64,000 nucleotides of DNA from Sphingomonadaceae bacterium (GTDB lineage Bacteria; Pseudomonadota; Alphaproteobacteria; Sphingomonadales; Sphingomonadaceae): contig JACKLA010000007.1 in the NCBI GenBank assembly GCA_024236155.1, positions 41,810 to 105,809 on the forward strand. The letters run 5' to 3'. Position 1 is the stretch's first letter. Each line of letters starts with the position of its first letter. The notes under the pieces were generated by a model. That model was not told where the DNA came from. It saw nothing but the letters and a program-made list of their open reading frames with translations, and made no database searches. Shown here in pieces: positions 8,016 to 16,689 of this stretch. The position numbers and the translations under genes are program-made.

Positions 8016-9827
8016 ATGGCCGCGACGATGCCCGGGATACCCTCTCCACACGCACTGGCTGCCATGATCGTTACGGTCGCGATGTTCGTCGCCTTTGCGC
8101 GCGGGCGGATGCCGGTTGAAATCGTATCGCTGCTGACCATCGCGGTGATCGCGGTCGGGCTCTATTTCTTCCCGCTGCCGGATACCGGGCCGACCGACGG
8201 GCTGCAGCTCGCTTTCTCCGGCTTCGGGCATTACGCGCTGATCACGATTTGCGCGCTGATGATCATGGGGCGGGGGCTGGTGGTAACCGGGGCGCTCGAG
8301 CCTGCTGCGCGGATGCTCGAACGCCTGTTCAAATGGAACCTGCAACTGGGACTGCTGATCTCGCTGGTCATGGCGTTCATCCTGTCCATGGGGGTCAACG
8401 ACACCCCTGTGCTGGTCCTCCTCCTGCCGATTTTTGTCGCGCTCGCCCAAAAGGGGGCAATGCCGGCGTCCAAGACCCTGATCCCGCTCAACGCCGCAGT
8501 GCTTATCGGCGGGATGGCGACCACCATCGGCACTTCGACGAATATCCTGGTCGTTTCGATCGCACGCGATCTTGGCATGCCGCCGATGAGTGTGTTCCAC
8601 TTCACGCCCATCGTGCTTGCCGCTGGCCTGGTCGCGCTGCCTTATCTCTGGCTGGTGATGCCGCGCCTGCTGGGTGACAACCGGGTAGAGGACACCGCCA
8701 TCCTGCGGCGATTCCATACCCGGTTGCGTATCGGGAACGACAGCGCGCTGGCCGGGCAGGAAATAGCGAGCGTTATCCCCGGCCTGCCGAAAGATATTAC
8801 CTTCCATGACCAGCCCAGCGGCCCGCTGACCCCGCAACAGCGCGTGCATATCTCAGGCACGCACGAGGGGCTGGAAGAGGCGATGCGGACGTTGCGCAGC
8901 GAGGTGGCACCGACATGGGTGCTCGACCGGATCAAGCGCAGTTCACAGTCCAAGGGGCAGGATATCGTTGTGGTCGAAATGACCGTGACGCCCGATTCCC
9001 GCCTTGTGAATCGCACCCTGCCGACATCCGGTATTGCCGACCTGTATGGCGTCGCGGTCCTCGGCATCCATCGGCCCGAACGTCTCGTCGGCGAACGGGA
9101 GCAATATAGCGATGGCGGCGACCTGCGCATGGCGGAAGGCGACGTCCTGCTGGTGATGGGCTTGCCCGAAGACCTGCAACAGTTTGCCCGTGCAGACAGC
9201 CTGCTAACGCTCGACGGGGCACGCGAACTGCCGCGTCGATCCAAGGCGGTCCTCGCAGGCGGGATCATGATCGGGTCTGTCGGCCTGGCGTCGATCGGTT
9301 TCCTGCCGATCGCGGTCTCCGCCCTCGCCGGGGCCATTTTGATGTTCGTGACCGGCTGCGTTAAGTTCGACCGGGTGGGGAGGGCGCTTTCGGCCAAGGT
9401 CATCGTGCTGGTCGCCGCCAGTATCGCCATCGGACGAATTATCGATGACAGCGGTGCGGCCGAGTGGCTGGGATCGGTTCTCGCCATAGGGCTTGGCTAT
9501 CTCGCCCCTGCGGCGGTGCTCGCCGCGATCATGTTGTTCGTAACGATCCTGACCAACTTTGCGTCGAACGCCACTGCGGCGACGGTCGGTACGCCGATTG
9601 CTTTCAGTATCGCCACCAAGCTCGGCTTGCCGCCCGAGCCGCTGATCCTCGCGGTGCTGTTCGGCTGCAACCTGTGTTACGCGACACCCATCGCCTATCA
9701 GACCAACATGCTGATCATGGGTGAGGGTAGCTACGAATTCAAAGACTACATCCGCACCGGCGTGCCGCTGGTGATCCTGATGGTTACGACGCTTTCGATC
9801 CTGCTGGTGCTTACCTACGGCATGTGA
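8016..9827 (+). CDS. SLC13/DASS-family permease with central RCK_C-like domain
   Basis: A 603-residue inner-membrane protein of the CitMHS/divalent anion:sodium symporter superfamily. Two hydrophobic halves, each with about five to six membrane segments, flank a hydrophilic insert (about residues 215-415). The insert holds a TrkA-C/RCK_C-like stretch (VVVEMTVTPDSRLVNRTL with GDVLLVMG). The first half has MGVNDTPVLVLLLP and GGMATTIGTSTNILVVS; the second has TNFASNATAATVGTPIAFSI, the repeated substrate and sodium motifs of this superfamily. Transported ions could be dicarboxylates, sulfate or others. The ATG at 8016 is used; a TTG at 8007 is also in frame. Confidence 0.82.
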   Translation: MAATMPGIPSPHALAAMIVTVAMFVAFARGRMPVEIVSLLTIAVIAVGLYFFPLPDTGPTDGLQLAFSGFGHYALITICALMIMGRGLVVTGALEPAARMLERLFKWNLQLGLLISLVMAFILSMGVNDTPVLVLLLPIFVALAQKGAMPASKTLIPLNAAVLIGGMATTIGTSTNILVVSIARDLGMPPMSVFHFTPIVLAAGLVALPYLWLVMPRLLGDNRVEDTAILRRFHTRLRIGNDSALAGQEIASVIPGLPKDITFHDQPSGPLTPQQRVHISGTHEGLEEAMRTLRSEVAPTWVLDRIKRSSQSKGQDIVVVEMTVTPDSRLVNRTLPTSGIADLYGVAVLGIHRPERLVGEREQYSDGGDLRMAEGDVLLVMGLPEDLQQFARADSLLTLDGARELPRRSKAVLAGGIMIGSVGLASIGFLPIAVSALAGAILMFVTGCVKFDRVGRALSAKVIVLVAASIAIGRIIDDSGAAEWLGSVLAIGLGYLAPAAVLAAIMLFVTILTNFASNATAATVGTPIAFSIATKLGLPPEPLILAVLFGCNLCYATPIAYQTNMLIMGEGSYEFKDYIRTGVPLVILMVTTLSILLVLTYGM

Positions 9828-9862
9828 TCGAGCGACCGCCAAGTTCGAACAAGGGGAATTCG

Positions 9863-11176
9863 ATGTTCAAGAAGCTTTGCCTGACTGCAGCACTCGCCGC
9901 CTTTGCAACGCCTGCCTCGGCCAATGACCTGCGCGAATCCCTGGCGGGCGACATGCCTGAACTGATGGAGATGTATCGTGATCTCCACGCCAACCCGGAA
10001 TTGAGCTTCATGGAGTTCGAGACGGCGGCGAAGCTGGCGAAACGGATGCGCGCGCTGGGTTTCGATGTGACCGAAGGCGTCGGCAAGACCGGTGTGGTCG
10101 GCGTGATGAAAAATGGCGATGGCCCCGTGGTGATGCTGCGCGCGGACATGGATGGCTTGCCGGTGATCGAACAGACCGGGCTGCCATTTGCATCGAAACG
10201 TGTTTCCACCCCCGCATCGGGGATCGAAACCGGGGTGATGCATGCATGCGGCCACGATACCCACATGACCGGGCTGATTGGCGCTGCCCGGCTGCTGGTC
10301 GAGCGCAAGGACCAGTGGTCGGGCACGCTGATCCTGATCGGACAGCCCGCAGAGGAGCTGGGCGAGGGTGCCCTGGCCATGCTCGAGGACGGGCTGTTCA
10401 CCCGCTTCCCCAAGCCCGATTATGTGCTGGGTTTCCATGACGCAGCGCAGTTCCCGGCCGGGATGATCGGTTACTCGCCAGGCTATGCGCTGGCCAATGT
10501 CGACAGTGTCGATGTCGTGGTGCCGGGTGTGGGTGGGCATGGCGCCTATCCGCACACCACCAAGGACCCGATCGTTCTCGCCAGTGCGATTGTGATGAAA
10601 CTGCAAACATTGGTGAGCCGCGAAAGCAGCCCGCTCGATCCGGCGGTGGTGACTGTCGGCAGCTTCCATGCGGGGGCCAAGCACAACATCATTTCGGACG
10701 AGGCAAAGCTGCAACTTACGGTGCGTTCCTACTCTGACGAATCGCGCAAGCTGCTGCTCGACGGAATTGCACGGATCGCGCGCGGTGAAGCAATCGCTGC
10801 AGGAATGCCTGAGGATCGTATGCCAACGGTCACCGTTGCCGACCCATACACACCCTCGACCTACAACACGCCGGATTTCACGGAAGAAGTCATGGGCCGT
10901 ATGCGTGCACGCTTTGGTGACGATAGGGTCAAACAGGTGCCTTCGGTGATGGGTGGCGAAGATTTCGGCCAGTTCTACCGTGCCGACCCCGATGGCATAC
11001 AGTCGCTGATCTTCTGGGTCGGCGGCGTGCCGCAGGAGAAGATCGATGCCGCCGCCGCCGGGGAAGCGACCTTGCCCTCGCTGCACAGCCCGTTCTGGGC
11101 ACCCGATGCCGAAAAGGTGATCGCCACGGCAGCAGAAGCCCTGTCGAGCGCGACACTGGATATCATGAAGAAATAG
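9863..11176 (+). CDS. Exported M20-family amidohydrolase (metallopeptidase)
   Basis: A 437-residue zinc hydrolase of the M20D/hippuricase type. It starts with a signal peptide (MFKKLCLTAALAAFATPASA), so it is probably periplasmic. Metal-binding motifs are visible in order: LRADMDGLP, HACGHDTHMTG, PAEELGEGA, FHDAAQFP and GGEDFGQF. HGAYPHTTKDP marks the dimerisation/lid domain. It would hydrolyse an N-acyl or peptide amide bond; the substrate is unknown. The ATG at 9863 is chosen for its AGGGGA site 8 bases upstream and the signal peptide. The gene starts 35 bp after the transporter, so the transporter could handle its product, which is inference. Confidence 0.88.
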   Translation: MFKKLCLTAALAAFATPASANDLRESLAGDMPELMEMYRDLHANPELSFMEFETAAKLAKRMRALGFDVTEGVGKTGVVGVMKNGDGPVVMLRADMDGLPVIEQTGLPFASKRVSTPASGIETGVMHACGHDTHMTGLIGAARLLVERKDQWSGTLILIGQPAEELGEGALAMLEDGLFTRFPKPDYVLGFHDAAQFPAGMIGYSPGYALANVDSVDVVVPGVGGHGAYPHTTKDPIVLASAIVMKLQTLVSRESSPLDPAVVTVGSFHAGAKHNIISDEAKLQLTVRSYSDESRKLLLDGIARIARGEAIAAGMPEDRMPTVTVADPYTPSTYNTPDFTEEVMGRMRARFGDDRVKQVPSVMGGEDFGQFYRADPDGIQSLIFWVGGVPQEKIDAAAAGEATLPSLHSPFWAPDAEKVIATAAEALSSATLDIMKK

Positions 11177-11185
11177 CCCGGGGGG

Positions 11186-11677
11186 CTACATGTCGGCTGC
11201 TTCGCCGCCGCCCGAACGCTCCAGCGATCCCACCGACAGGTTGCGGATCGCCTGTTCCTCATTGACCGGGCTTGAGCTCGCATTGAGGATCTTGAGCAAG
11301 GCTTCCTGCTCGGATTTCGACAGCGCCTGGAATTGTTCCAGTGTCATGCCGAGTTTCTTCAGCTTTGCGACCCACGCAGGTGAACCGCCCGTGCGAAGGC
11401 CCGATCGGGATCCCGTACCGCCGCTATAGCTGGTGCCGGAGCCAGGGTCCGAATGGTAGCTGGCGTGTTCCGACCGCTTCGGTTCCTGCATCTTGATGCC
11501 GGTAAGTTCCGCCTCCTGCACCGTTTCAGCGGCCTTGGCGGCGTTATCCATCATGGCTTCGCGATTATCGCCGTCGGCAAACACCGCCATTGCGAGAGTG
11601 ATACCCACTGTCGCGATAGCAAAGTGCCGATACATCTTCATATCGGTTGCGTTGAAGGCTTTTTTCCGGCGCGCCAT
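11186..11677 (-). CDS. Hypothetical protein with an N-terminal membrane segment
   Basis: A 163-residue protein that I do not recognise. A basic N terminus (MARRKKAF) precedes one hydrophobic segment (about residues 18-34, FAIATVGITLAMAVFA), which could be an uncleaved anchor or a signal peptide. Then come an alanine- and glutamate-rich helix, a Gly/Ser/Thr-rich low-complexity linker (SGTSYSGGTGSRSG) and an amphipathic C-terminal helical domain (LGMTLEQFQALSKSEQEALLKILN). AAGG lies upstream of the ATG at 11677. It converges on the peptidase gene with 9 bp between the stops and is separated from the aceA group by a hairpin. Confidence 0.6.
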   Translation of the reverse strand: MARRKKAFNATDMKMYRHFAIATVGITLAMAVFADGDNREAMMDNAAKAAETVQEAELTGIKMQEPKRSEHASYHSDPGSGTSYSGGTGSRSGLRTGGSPAWVAKLKKLGMTLEQFQALSKSEQEALLKILNASSSPVNEEQAIRNLSVGSLERSGGGEAADM

Positions 11678-11757
11678 ATGCGTGCCTTACAGCCCCTGCG
11701 TTAACCACGTGATCGTGCTTATGGTTACGAACAGGTTTAGGATGGCCACAAACTATA

Positions 11758-11793
11758 TCGACCGCCGAAGCACCAAGGTGCTCCGACGGTCGA
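11758..11793 (-). terminator. Long imperfect hairpin behind the aceA operon
   Basis: On the minus strand TCGACCG pairs with CGGTCGA as the outer stem, and GGAGCAC pairs with GTGCTTC as the inner stem around a CTTG loop. It lies 31 bp after the stop of the 57-residue gene, where transcription of the aceA operon would be expected to end. It is followed by TATAGTTTG rather than a clean U run, so Rho-independent termination is likely but not certain. A smaller TCTCCT/AGGAGA hairpin lies between it and the gene. Confidence 0.5.
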
Positions 11794-11824
11794 GTTCTCC
11801 TCCCCAGGAGACTGTTTGCAGACC

Positions 11825-11998
11825 TCAGCTGTAAGTGCCGAGGCGGTGGTGCAAGGCGTTGATCTTGGCCAGTTCCTCGCGGTCTTCGGTCGCCTTGGCA
11901 TGGCTTTCGAGGGCCCGCCGGAGCAGCTTGAAGTCTGCAGTCGAAAGCAGGGCGCGGGCGCGGCCCGGTTCGGTTGCCGTAGTCGTCGCATCGGTCAT
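11825..11998 (-). CDS. 57-residue helical protein gene directly after isocitrate lyase
   Basis: A short gene, 57 residues, whose product begins MTDATTTATEPGRARALLST and ends KINALHHRLGTYS. The predicted structure is a disordered threonine-rich start followed by two charged helices (ADFKLLRRALESHAKA and EDREELAKINALHHRL). Support for translation: AAGGAG lies 7 bases before the ATG, the gene starts 11 bp after the aceA stop on the same strand, and a hairpin follows it. It has no signal peptide, membrane segment or cysteine, so it is probably cytosolic. The function is unknown; the location suggests coexpression with isocitrate lyase. Confidence 0.7.
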   Translation of the reverse strand: MTDATTTATEPGRARALLSTADFKLLRRALESHAKATEDREELAKINALHHRLGTYS

Positions 11999-12009
11999 TG
12001 CATCACTCC

Positions 12010-13608
12010 TTACGCAGCTTCGAACTGGTTCATCGTGTTGTCTTTGCCGCCGGCCTTGAGCGCGGCTTCACCGGCAAAGTATTCCTTGTGGTCGTCACCG
12101 ATGTCGGATCCGGCCATGTTCTGGTGCTTCACGCAGGCGATACCCTGGCGGATTTCCTCGCGCTGGACGTTGAGGACGTAGCCCAGCATCCCGTCTTCGC
12201 CGAAGTAACGCTTGGCAAGGTTGTCCGTGCTCAGTGCCGCCGTGTGATAAGTCGGCAGTGTGATCAGGTGGTGGAAGATACCGGCCTGCGCCGCTGCATC
12301 GCGCTGGAAGGTGCGGATACGCTCGTCAGCTTCTGCGGCGAGTTCCGTGCTGTCATAGTCCACGCTCATCAGCCTTGCCCGGTCGAAAGCCGACACGTCC
12401 TTACCTTCGGCTTTCCAGGCATCGTAGACCTGCTGGCGGAAGTTGAGCGTCCAGTTGAAGCTCGGGCTGTTGTTGTAGACAAGCTTGGCGTTCGGCACGA
12501 CTTCGCGGATGCGATCCACCATGCCGCCAATCTGGCCGATATGCGGCTTTTCGGTTTCGATCCACAACAGGTCAGCACCGTTCTGGAGCGAGGTGATGCA
12601 GTCGAGCACGCAGCGGTCCTCGCCGGTTCCGGGGCGGAACTGGTAGAGGTTGCTCGGCAGGCGCTTCGGACGAAGCAGCTTGCCTTCGCGGCTGAGGAAC
12701 ACATCGCCGTTTTTGATCGCCGAGGGATCGACTTCTTCGCAATCGAGGAAGCTGTTGTACTGGTCGCCGAGATCGCCTTCCTCGGTGGTGTAGGCGATCT
12801 GCTTGGTCAGTCCGGCACCAAGACTGTCGGTGCGCGCAACGATGATCCCGTCTTCGACGCCGAGTTCGAGGAAGGCGTAACGGATCGCGCGGATCTTCTG
12901 CAGGAAGTCCTCATGCGGAACCGTAACCTTGCCGTCCTGGTGGCCGCACTGCTTTTCGTCTGACACCTGGTTTTCGATCTGCAGTGCGCAAGCGCCCGCT
13001 TCGATCATCTTCTTGGCAAGCAGGTAGGTCGCCTCGGCATTGCCGAAACCGGCATCGATATCGGCAATGATCGGAACGACATGCGTTTCGTGGTTTTCGA
13101 TCAGCACTTCGATACGCTTTGCCTCGACTTCGTCACCGCGATCGCGGGCCGCGTCCATATCGCGGAACAGCCCGCCGAGTTCGCGCGCGTCTGCCTGCTT
13201 GAGGAAGGTGTAGAGTTCTCCGATCAGGGCAGGGACGCTGGTCTTCTCGTGCATCGACTGGTCGGGCAGCGGGCCGAACTCGCTGCGCAGCGCGGCAACC
13301 ATCCAGCCCGAAAGGTAGAGGTAACGCTGCTTGGTGCTGCCGAAATGCTTCTTGATGCTGATCATCTTCTGCTGGGCGATGAAACCGTGCCAGCAGCCGA
13401 GCGACTGGGTGTAGTTCGCCGGATCCGCGTCATAGGCGGCCATGTCTTCACGCATGATCTTCGCGGTGTATTTCGCGATGTCGAGACCGGTGGGAAAACG
13501 GTTCTGGATACGCATACGCGCAGCCGATTCCCCATCGATTGCGTTCCAGGGCGCGCCCTGTCCGGCGATGGTCTTGTTCAGTTCGGCGATTTTGCCCTGG
13601 TAGCCCAT
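12010..13608 (-). CDS. aceA: Isocitrate lyase
   Basis: Splits isocitrate into glyoxylate and succinate, the first step of the glyoxylate shunt used during growth on acetate, fatty acids or other C2 sources. The 532-residue protein belongs to the longer isocitrate lyase group. IADIDAGFGNAEATYLL provides Mg-binding acids, and DEKQCGHQDGKV contains the catalytic cysteine in the KKCGH-equivalent loop, with Q replacing the second lysine. DGIIVARTDS, LLWIETEKP and NNSPSFNW follow. The ATG at 13608 has AGGAG 7 bases upstream. It diverges from an ScfR-type regulator and is followed by a 57-residue gene. No malate synthase gene is in the window. Confidence 0.96.
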   Translation of the reverse strand: MGYQGKIAELNKTIAGQGAPWNAIDGESAARMRIQNRFPTGLDIAKYTAKIMREDMAAYDADPANYTQSLGCWHGFIAQQKMISIKKHFGSTKQRYLYLSGWMVAALRSEFGPLPDQSMHEKTSVPALIGELYTFLKQADARELGGLFRDMDAARDRGDEVEAKRIEVLIENHETHVVPIIADIDAGFGNAEATYLLAKKMIEAGACALQIENQVSDEKQCGHQDGKVTVPHEDFLQKIRAIRYAFLELGVEDGIIVARTDSLGAGLTKQIAYTTEEGDLGDQYNSFLDCEEVDPSAIKNGDVFLSREGKLLRPKRLPSNLYQFRPGTGEDRCVLDCITSLQNGADLLWIETEKPHIGQIGGMVDRIREVVPNAKLVYNNSPSFNWTLNFRQQVYDAWKAEGKDVSAFDRARLMSVDYDSTELAAEADERIRTFQRDAAAQAGIFHHLITLPTYHTAALSTDNLAKRYFGEDGMLGYVLNVQREEIRQGIACVKHQNMAGSDIGDDHKEYFAGEAALKAGGKDNTMNQFEAA

Positions 13609-13680
13609 GTCTTGTCTCCTGATTCGGGGAGTGATGTCTTGTCCCCACCGTCATCCCGCCGATCAGCCTCGATTCATAGG

Positions 13681-13758
13681 AAAACTTACAAACTATCTTG
13701 TCTTGATGCCCAGTTTTTGGCATTCAGCGGTGTAAAGTAGTAAAGAAAGTTACAAATG
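13681..13758. promoter_or_regulatory. Candidate operator motifs in the aceA/regulator intergenic region
   Basis: Within the 147-bp divergent region two similar AT-rich motifs occur: AAAACTTACAAACT at 13681-13694 and AAGTTACAAATG at 13747-13758. A related TGTAAAGTAG lies between them at 13731-13740. The second copy runs over the ATG of the regulator and leaves no room for a normal ribosome binding site there. RamB-like regulators of this family are known to bind AAACTTTGCAAA-like sites and control aceA. The similarity is partial, so operator function is inference. Confidence 0.4.
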
Positions 13759-15135
13759 TCTGAAGGTGCACTGTTTGCCGGACCGGCCATGAGGAGGCTG
13801 CGCAAGCGTGAGGGGCTGACCCAGGCTGCGATGGCTGCGCGGCTCGCCATTTCACCCAGCTATCTCAACCTGATCGAGCGCAACCAGCGGCCCTTGTCAG
13901 CCCGGGTCATGGTGCAGGTGGTCGATGCTTTCGACTTCGATCCGCGCAGCCTGCGCGAGGACGAATCCATCGGCGGCATCGACGGGCTGATGCGGCGATT
14001 GTCCGATGAACGCTTTGCCGATCTTGGTATCGACCGGGAAGAGGCGGTCGAACTCCTCGCCTCGTCTCCGCAAATCGCCGGGGCATTTGCGCGCCTTTAC
14101 GATACTGCGGGCAGCGGCGTTTCGGCAGAAGAAGACCCGCTGGTCCAATCGCGGCTGGAGATTGAGCGTTGGCGCAACCACTTTGGCGAGCTTGACGAAC
14201 GCGCCGAGCTGATCGCCGACGAATTGCGCCTGTCGCACAGCGACATGGGACTTGCACTGGCTGAACGCCTGCGGGAACGCCACCAGCTTACCATCCGGAT
14301 CCTGCCACGCGAGGTGATGCCCGATGCCATCCGGCGGCTCGACCTGCATGCACGACAGTTGCAACTGTCCGAAATGCTGTCTCCGGCCTCCCGCAACTTT
14401 CAGGTCGCGATGCAATTTGCCATGCTTGAGGAGCAAGCGGCCATCGCGAATATTGTCGGCGGTTCTCGCCTGGGCAGCGATGCAGCGCGCAAGCTGTTCG
14501 AGCGGCATTTGGTAAGCTATTTTGCGGCTGCGCTCCTGCTGCCCTACGGGCGTTTCCTCCGTGCCTGCGAAACGACCGGCTACGATCTGCCGGTGTTGCA
14601 GCGCCGCTTTGGTGCAAGTTTCGAACAACTCGCCCACCGCCTGACCACGTTGCAGCGCGTGGGGCAGCGGGGCTTGCCATTTTTCATGGCCCGGGTCGAC
14701 CGGGCGGGGCAGTTTTCCAAACGCTTCGCGGGCGCCAGCGGAACACTCCTGCTGGAAGGACAATCCAGTTGCCCGTTGTGGATCGTCCATCGGGCGTTTG
14801 AACGCGCGGGAACGATTTGCGTTCAGGCGGTGACTGTCGATACGCGATCAAGTGGAAGCGGGCATTGGCTGACAATCGCCCGCGCCGTCGATGGCAGCGG
14901 ATCGACCGGCGATGCGCGTTTCGCCATCATCCTTGGGATCGAGGCCAAACTTGCATCCGACCTTGCACAGGCTCGCGGCATTTCGTTGCGCGAAGAGGAT
15001 GCGCAGCCGATCGGCCTGGGTTGCGCGCATTGTCACCGCAGCGACTGCAGCCAAAGGTCGCTCCCGCCAACGGGTGCTGCGCTTCGGTTCGATCGGCAGG
15101 CAAGGGGCGTGACGCCGTTCGAATTTGGCCGCTGA
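13756..15135 (+). CDS. ScfR/RamB-type transcriptional regulator of short-chain acyl metabolism
   Basis: A 459-residue DNA-binding regulator. Residues about 10-60 form an XRE-type HTH (MRRLRKREGLTQAAMAARL, SPSYLNLIERNQRPLS). The middle is an ImmA/IrrE-like domain without a clear zinc-protease HExxH. The C-terminal ScfRs domain ends with the cysteine cluster GLGCAHCHRSDCSQRS. Relatives such as RamB and PrpC regulators sense CoA-related signals and control acetate or propionate genes. Its divergent position 147 bp from aceA strongly suggests it controls isocitrate lyase. The ATG at 13756 has no visible ribosome binding site. Confidence 0.9.
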   Translation: MSEGALFAGPAMRRLRKREGLTQAAMAARLAISPSYLNLIERNQRPLSARVMVQVVDAFDFDPRSLREDESIGGIDGLMRRLSDERFADLGIDREEAVELLASSPQIAGAFARLYDTAGSGVSAEEDPLVQSRLEIERWRNHFGELDERAELIADELRLSHSDMGLALAERLRERHQLTIRILPREVMPDAIRRLDLHARQLQLSEMLSPASRNFQVAMQFAMLEEQAAIANIVGGSRLGSDAARKLFERHLVSYFAAALLLPYGRFLRACETTGYDLPVLQRRFGASFEQLAHRLTTLQRVGQRGLPFFMARVDRAGQFSKRFAGASGTLLLEGQSSCPLWIVHRAFERAGTICVQAVTVDTRSSGSGHWLTIARAVDGSGSTGDARFAIILGIEAKLASDLAQARGISLREEDAQPIGLGCAHCHRSDCSQRSLPPTGAALRFDRQARGVTPFEFGR

Positions 15136-15196
15136 CGCCACCTGGCCGGTGCGGATGACAACACCTCGTATGAATAACATTGCCTTAACCCCTGGA

Positions 15197-15224
15197 CGCC
15201 CCGGAATCCGCCGGTTTCGGGGCG
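15197..15224 (+). terminator. GC-rich hairpin after the ScfR-type regulator
   Basis: CGCCCCGGAA pairs with TTTCGGGGCG (one G-T pair) around an eight-base loop, about 60 bp after the regulator stop. TTCTGTAAAATTT follows, which is only loosely U-rich in RNA. This separates the regulator from the exopolysaccharide operon. Confidence 0.55.
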
Positions 15225-15303
15225 TTCTGTAAAATTTACCGACATTTCATCCTTCCGCCTTAAGCCGGACCTGTATTTTTCAGGGATTTTCCGGACCGGG
15301 CAC

Positions 15304-16689
15304 ATGATCCGCCTTTTCAAGCACTATATCCCGCACGCGGTGGTCCTGCTGGGCCTTGTCGACCTCGTGCTGCTGCTGCTGGCGGGCGAGGGTGGCTGGC
15401 AGCTGCGCGCATCGCAGATCGGGATGGACCCGGGCAGCGTTCGTGACCGGGTCGTGCCGCTTGTCGGTTTTGCGATCACTGTCTGGACTGCCATGATCGC
15501 GGTAGGCGTTTACGGCAGCGAAGCCTTGCGTTCATTGCGGTTTGCCTGCGCGCGGCTGCTTGTTGCGGTTAGCCTCGGCATTATCGCCGTTTCCGTTATC
15601 GATTTTCTGATTCCCGGTGCGACATTCTGGCGCTCGACGCTGGTCTACGCGATGGTGCTTACCGTAGCTGCGCTGATTGCCGCGCGGATGCTGATCGGGA
15701 CATTTATAGGCAGTTCGGTCTTTCGCCGCCGGGTGGTGGTGCTCGGAGCCGGTCAGCGTGCCTACCGTCTCAAGCAACTGGCTGAGGATGCAGGTTCCGG
15801 TTTTGCCATCGTATCCTATGTCGCAATGAGCGATGCAGCGCGCGAAGTCGATGAGGCGATCTCGCGCGAGGCGATCCACGATCTCGGGCGGTTCGTCGAC
15901 AACCTGACTGCCAGTGAAGTCGTCCTCGCACTCGAGGAACGCCGCAACGCACTGCCGCTCAAGGACTTGCTGCGGATCAAGACGATGGGCGTCCACGTCA
16001 ACGATTTCAGCAGTTTCATGGAACGCGAAACCGGACGGATCGACCTCGATTCGGTGAACCCCAGCTGGCTGATCTTCTCGGACGGATTCTCGTCAGGCCG
16101 GATGGTGTCGAGCGCCGCAAAGCGCGTGTTCGACGTTCTTGCCAGTGGATTGCTTCTCGCGCTCACCGCTCCGGTAATCGTGTTGTTTGCCATCCTGGTG
16201 AAGCTCGACAGCAAAGGTCCGGCATTCTTCCGCCAGCCTCGCGTTGGACTCTATGGACAGACCTTCGACGTCATCAAGCTTCGCTCGATGCGTACCGATG
16301 CCGAGAAGGACGGTGTCAAATGGGCGGAGAAGGATGATCCGCGCATCACGCGCCTCGGCCGGTTCATCCGCAAGGTGCGGATCGACGAACTGCCCCAGAC
16401 CTGGTCGGTGCTGAAGGGTGAGATGAGCTTCGTCGGCCCGCGACCCGAAGTGCCGAAATTCGTCGCCGATCTTGAAGAGCAGCTGCCATACTATGCCGAG
16501 CGTCACATGGTGAAGCCGGGCATCACCGGTTGGGCGCAGATCAACTACCCATATGGCGCGAGCATCGAAGATGCGCGGCACAAGCTCGAATACGACCTCT
16601 ACTACGCAAAGAACTACACGCCTTTCCTCGACCTGCTGATCCTGCTGCAGACGCTGCGAGTGGTGTTGTGGCCTGAGGGTGCGCGCTGA
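15304..16689 (+). CDS. XrtA/PEP-CTERM-associated sugar transferase (EpsB-2 type, TIGR03013-like)
   Basis: A 461-residue polyprenyl-phosphate sugar-1-phosphate transferase. Four N-terminal membrane segments (to about residue 130) and a nucleotide-binding-like cytoplasmic region (VVVLGAGQRAYRLKQL) precede a further membrane segment near residue 280. The C-terminal catalytic domain contains KLDSKGPAFFRQPRVG, KLRSMRTDAE, RKVRIDELPQTWSVLKGEMSFVGPRPE and KPGITGWAQINYPYG. It would start an exopolysaccharide repeat unit on undecaprenyl phosphate at the inner membrane. The length and gene order before prsK, prsR and prsT match the family linked to XrtA systems. Its TGA shares a base with the prsK ATG. 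Confidence 0.9.
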   Translation: MIRLFKHYIPHAVVLLGLVDLVLLLLAGEGGWQLRASQIGMDPGSVRDRVVPLVGFAITVWTAMIAVGVYGSEALRSLRFACARLLVAVSLGIIAVSVIDFLIPGATFWRSTLVYAMVLTVAALIAARMLIGTFIGSSVFRRRVVVLGAGQRAYRLKQLAEDAGSGFAIVSYVAMSDAAREVDEAISREAIHDLGRFVDNLTASEVVLALEERRNALPLKDLLRIKTMGVHVNDFSSFMERETGRIDLDSVNPSWLIFSDGFSSGRMVSSAAKRVFDVLASGLLLALTAPVIVLFAILVKLDSKGPAFFRQPRVGLYGQTFDVIKLRSMRTDAEKDGVKWAEKDDPRITRLGRFIRKVRIDELPQTWSVLKGEMSFVGPRPEVPKFVADLEEQLPYYAERHMVKPGITGWAQINYPYGASIEDARHKLEYDLYYAKNYTPFLDLLILLQTLRVVLWPEGAR

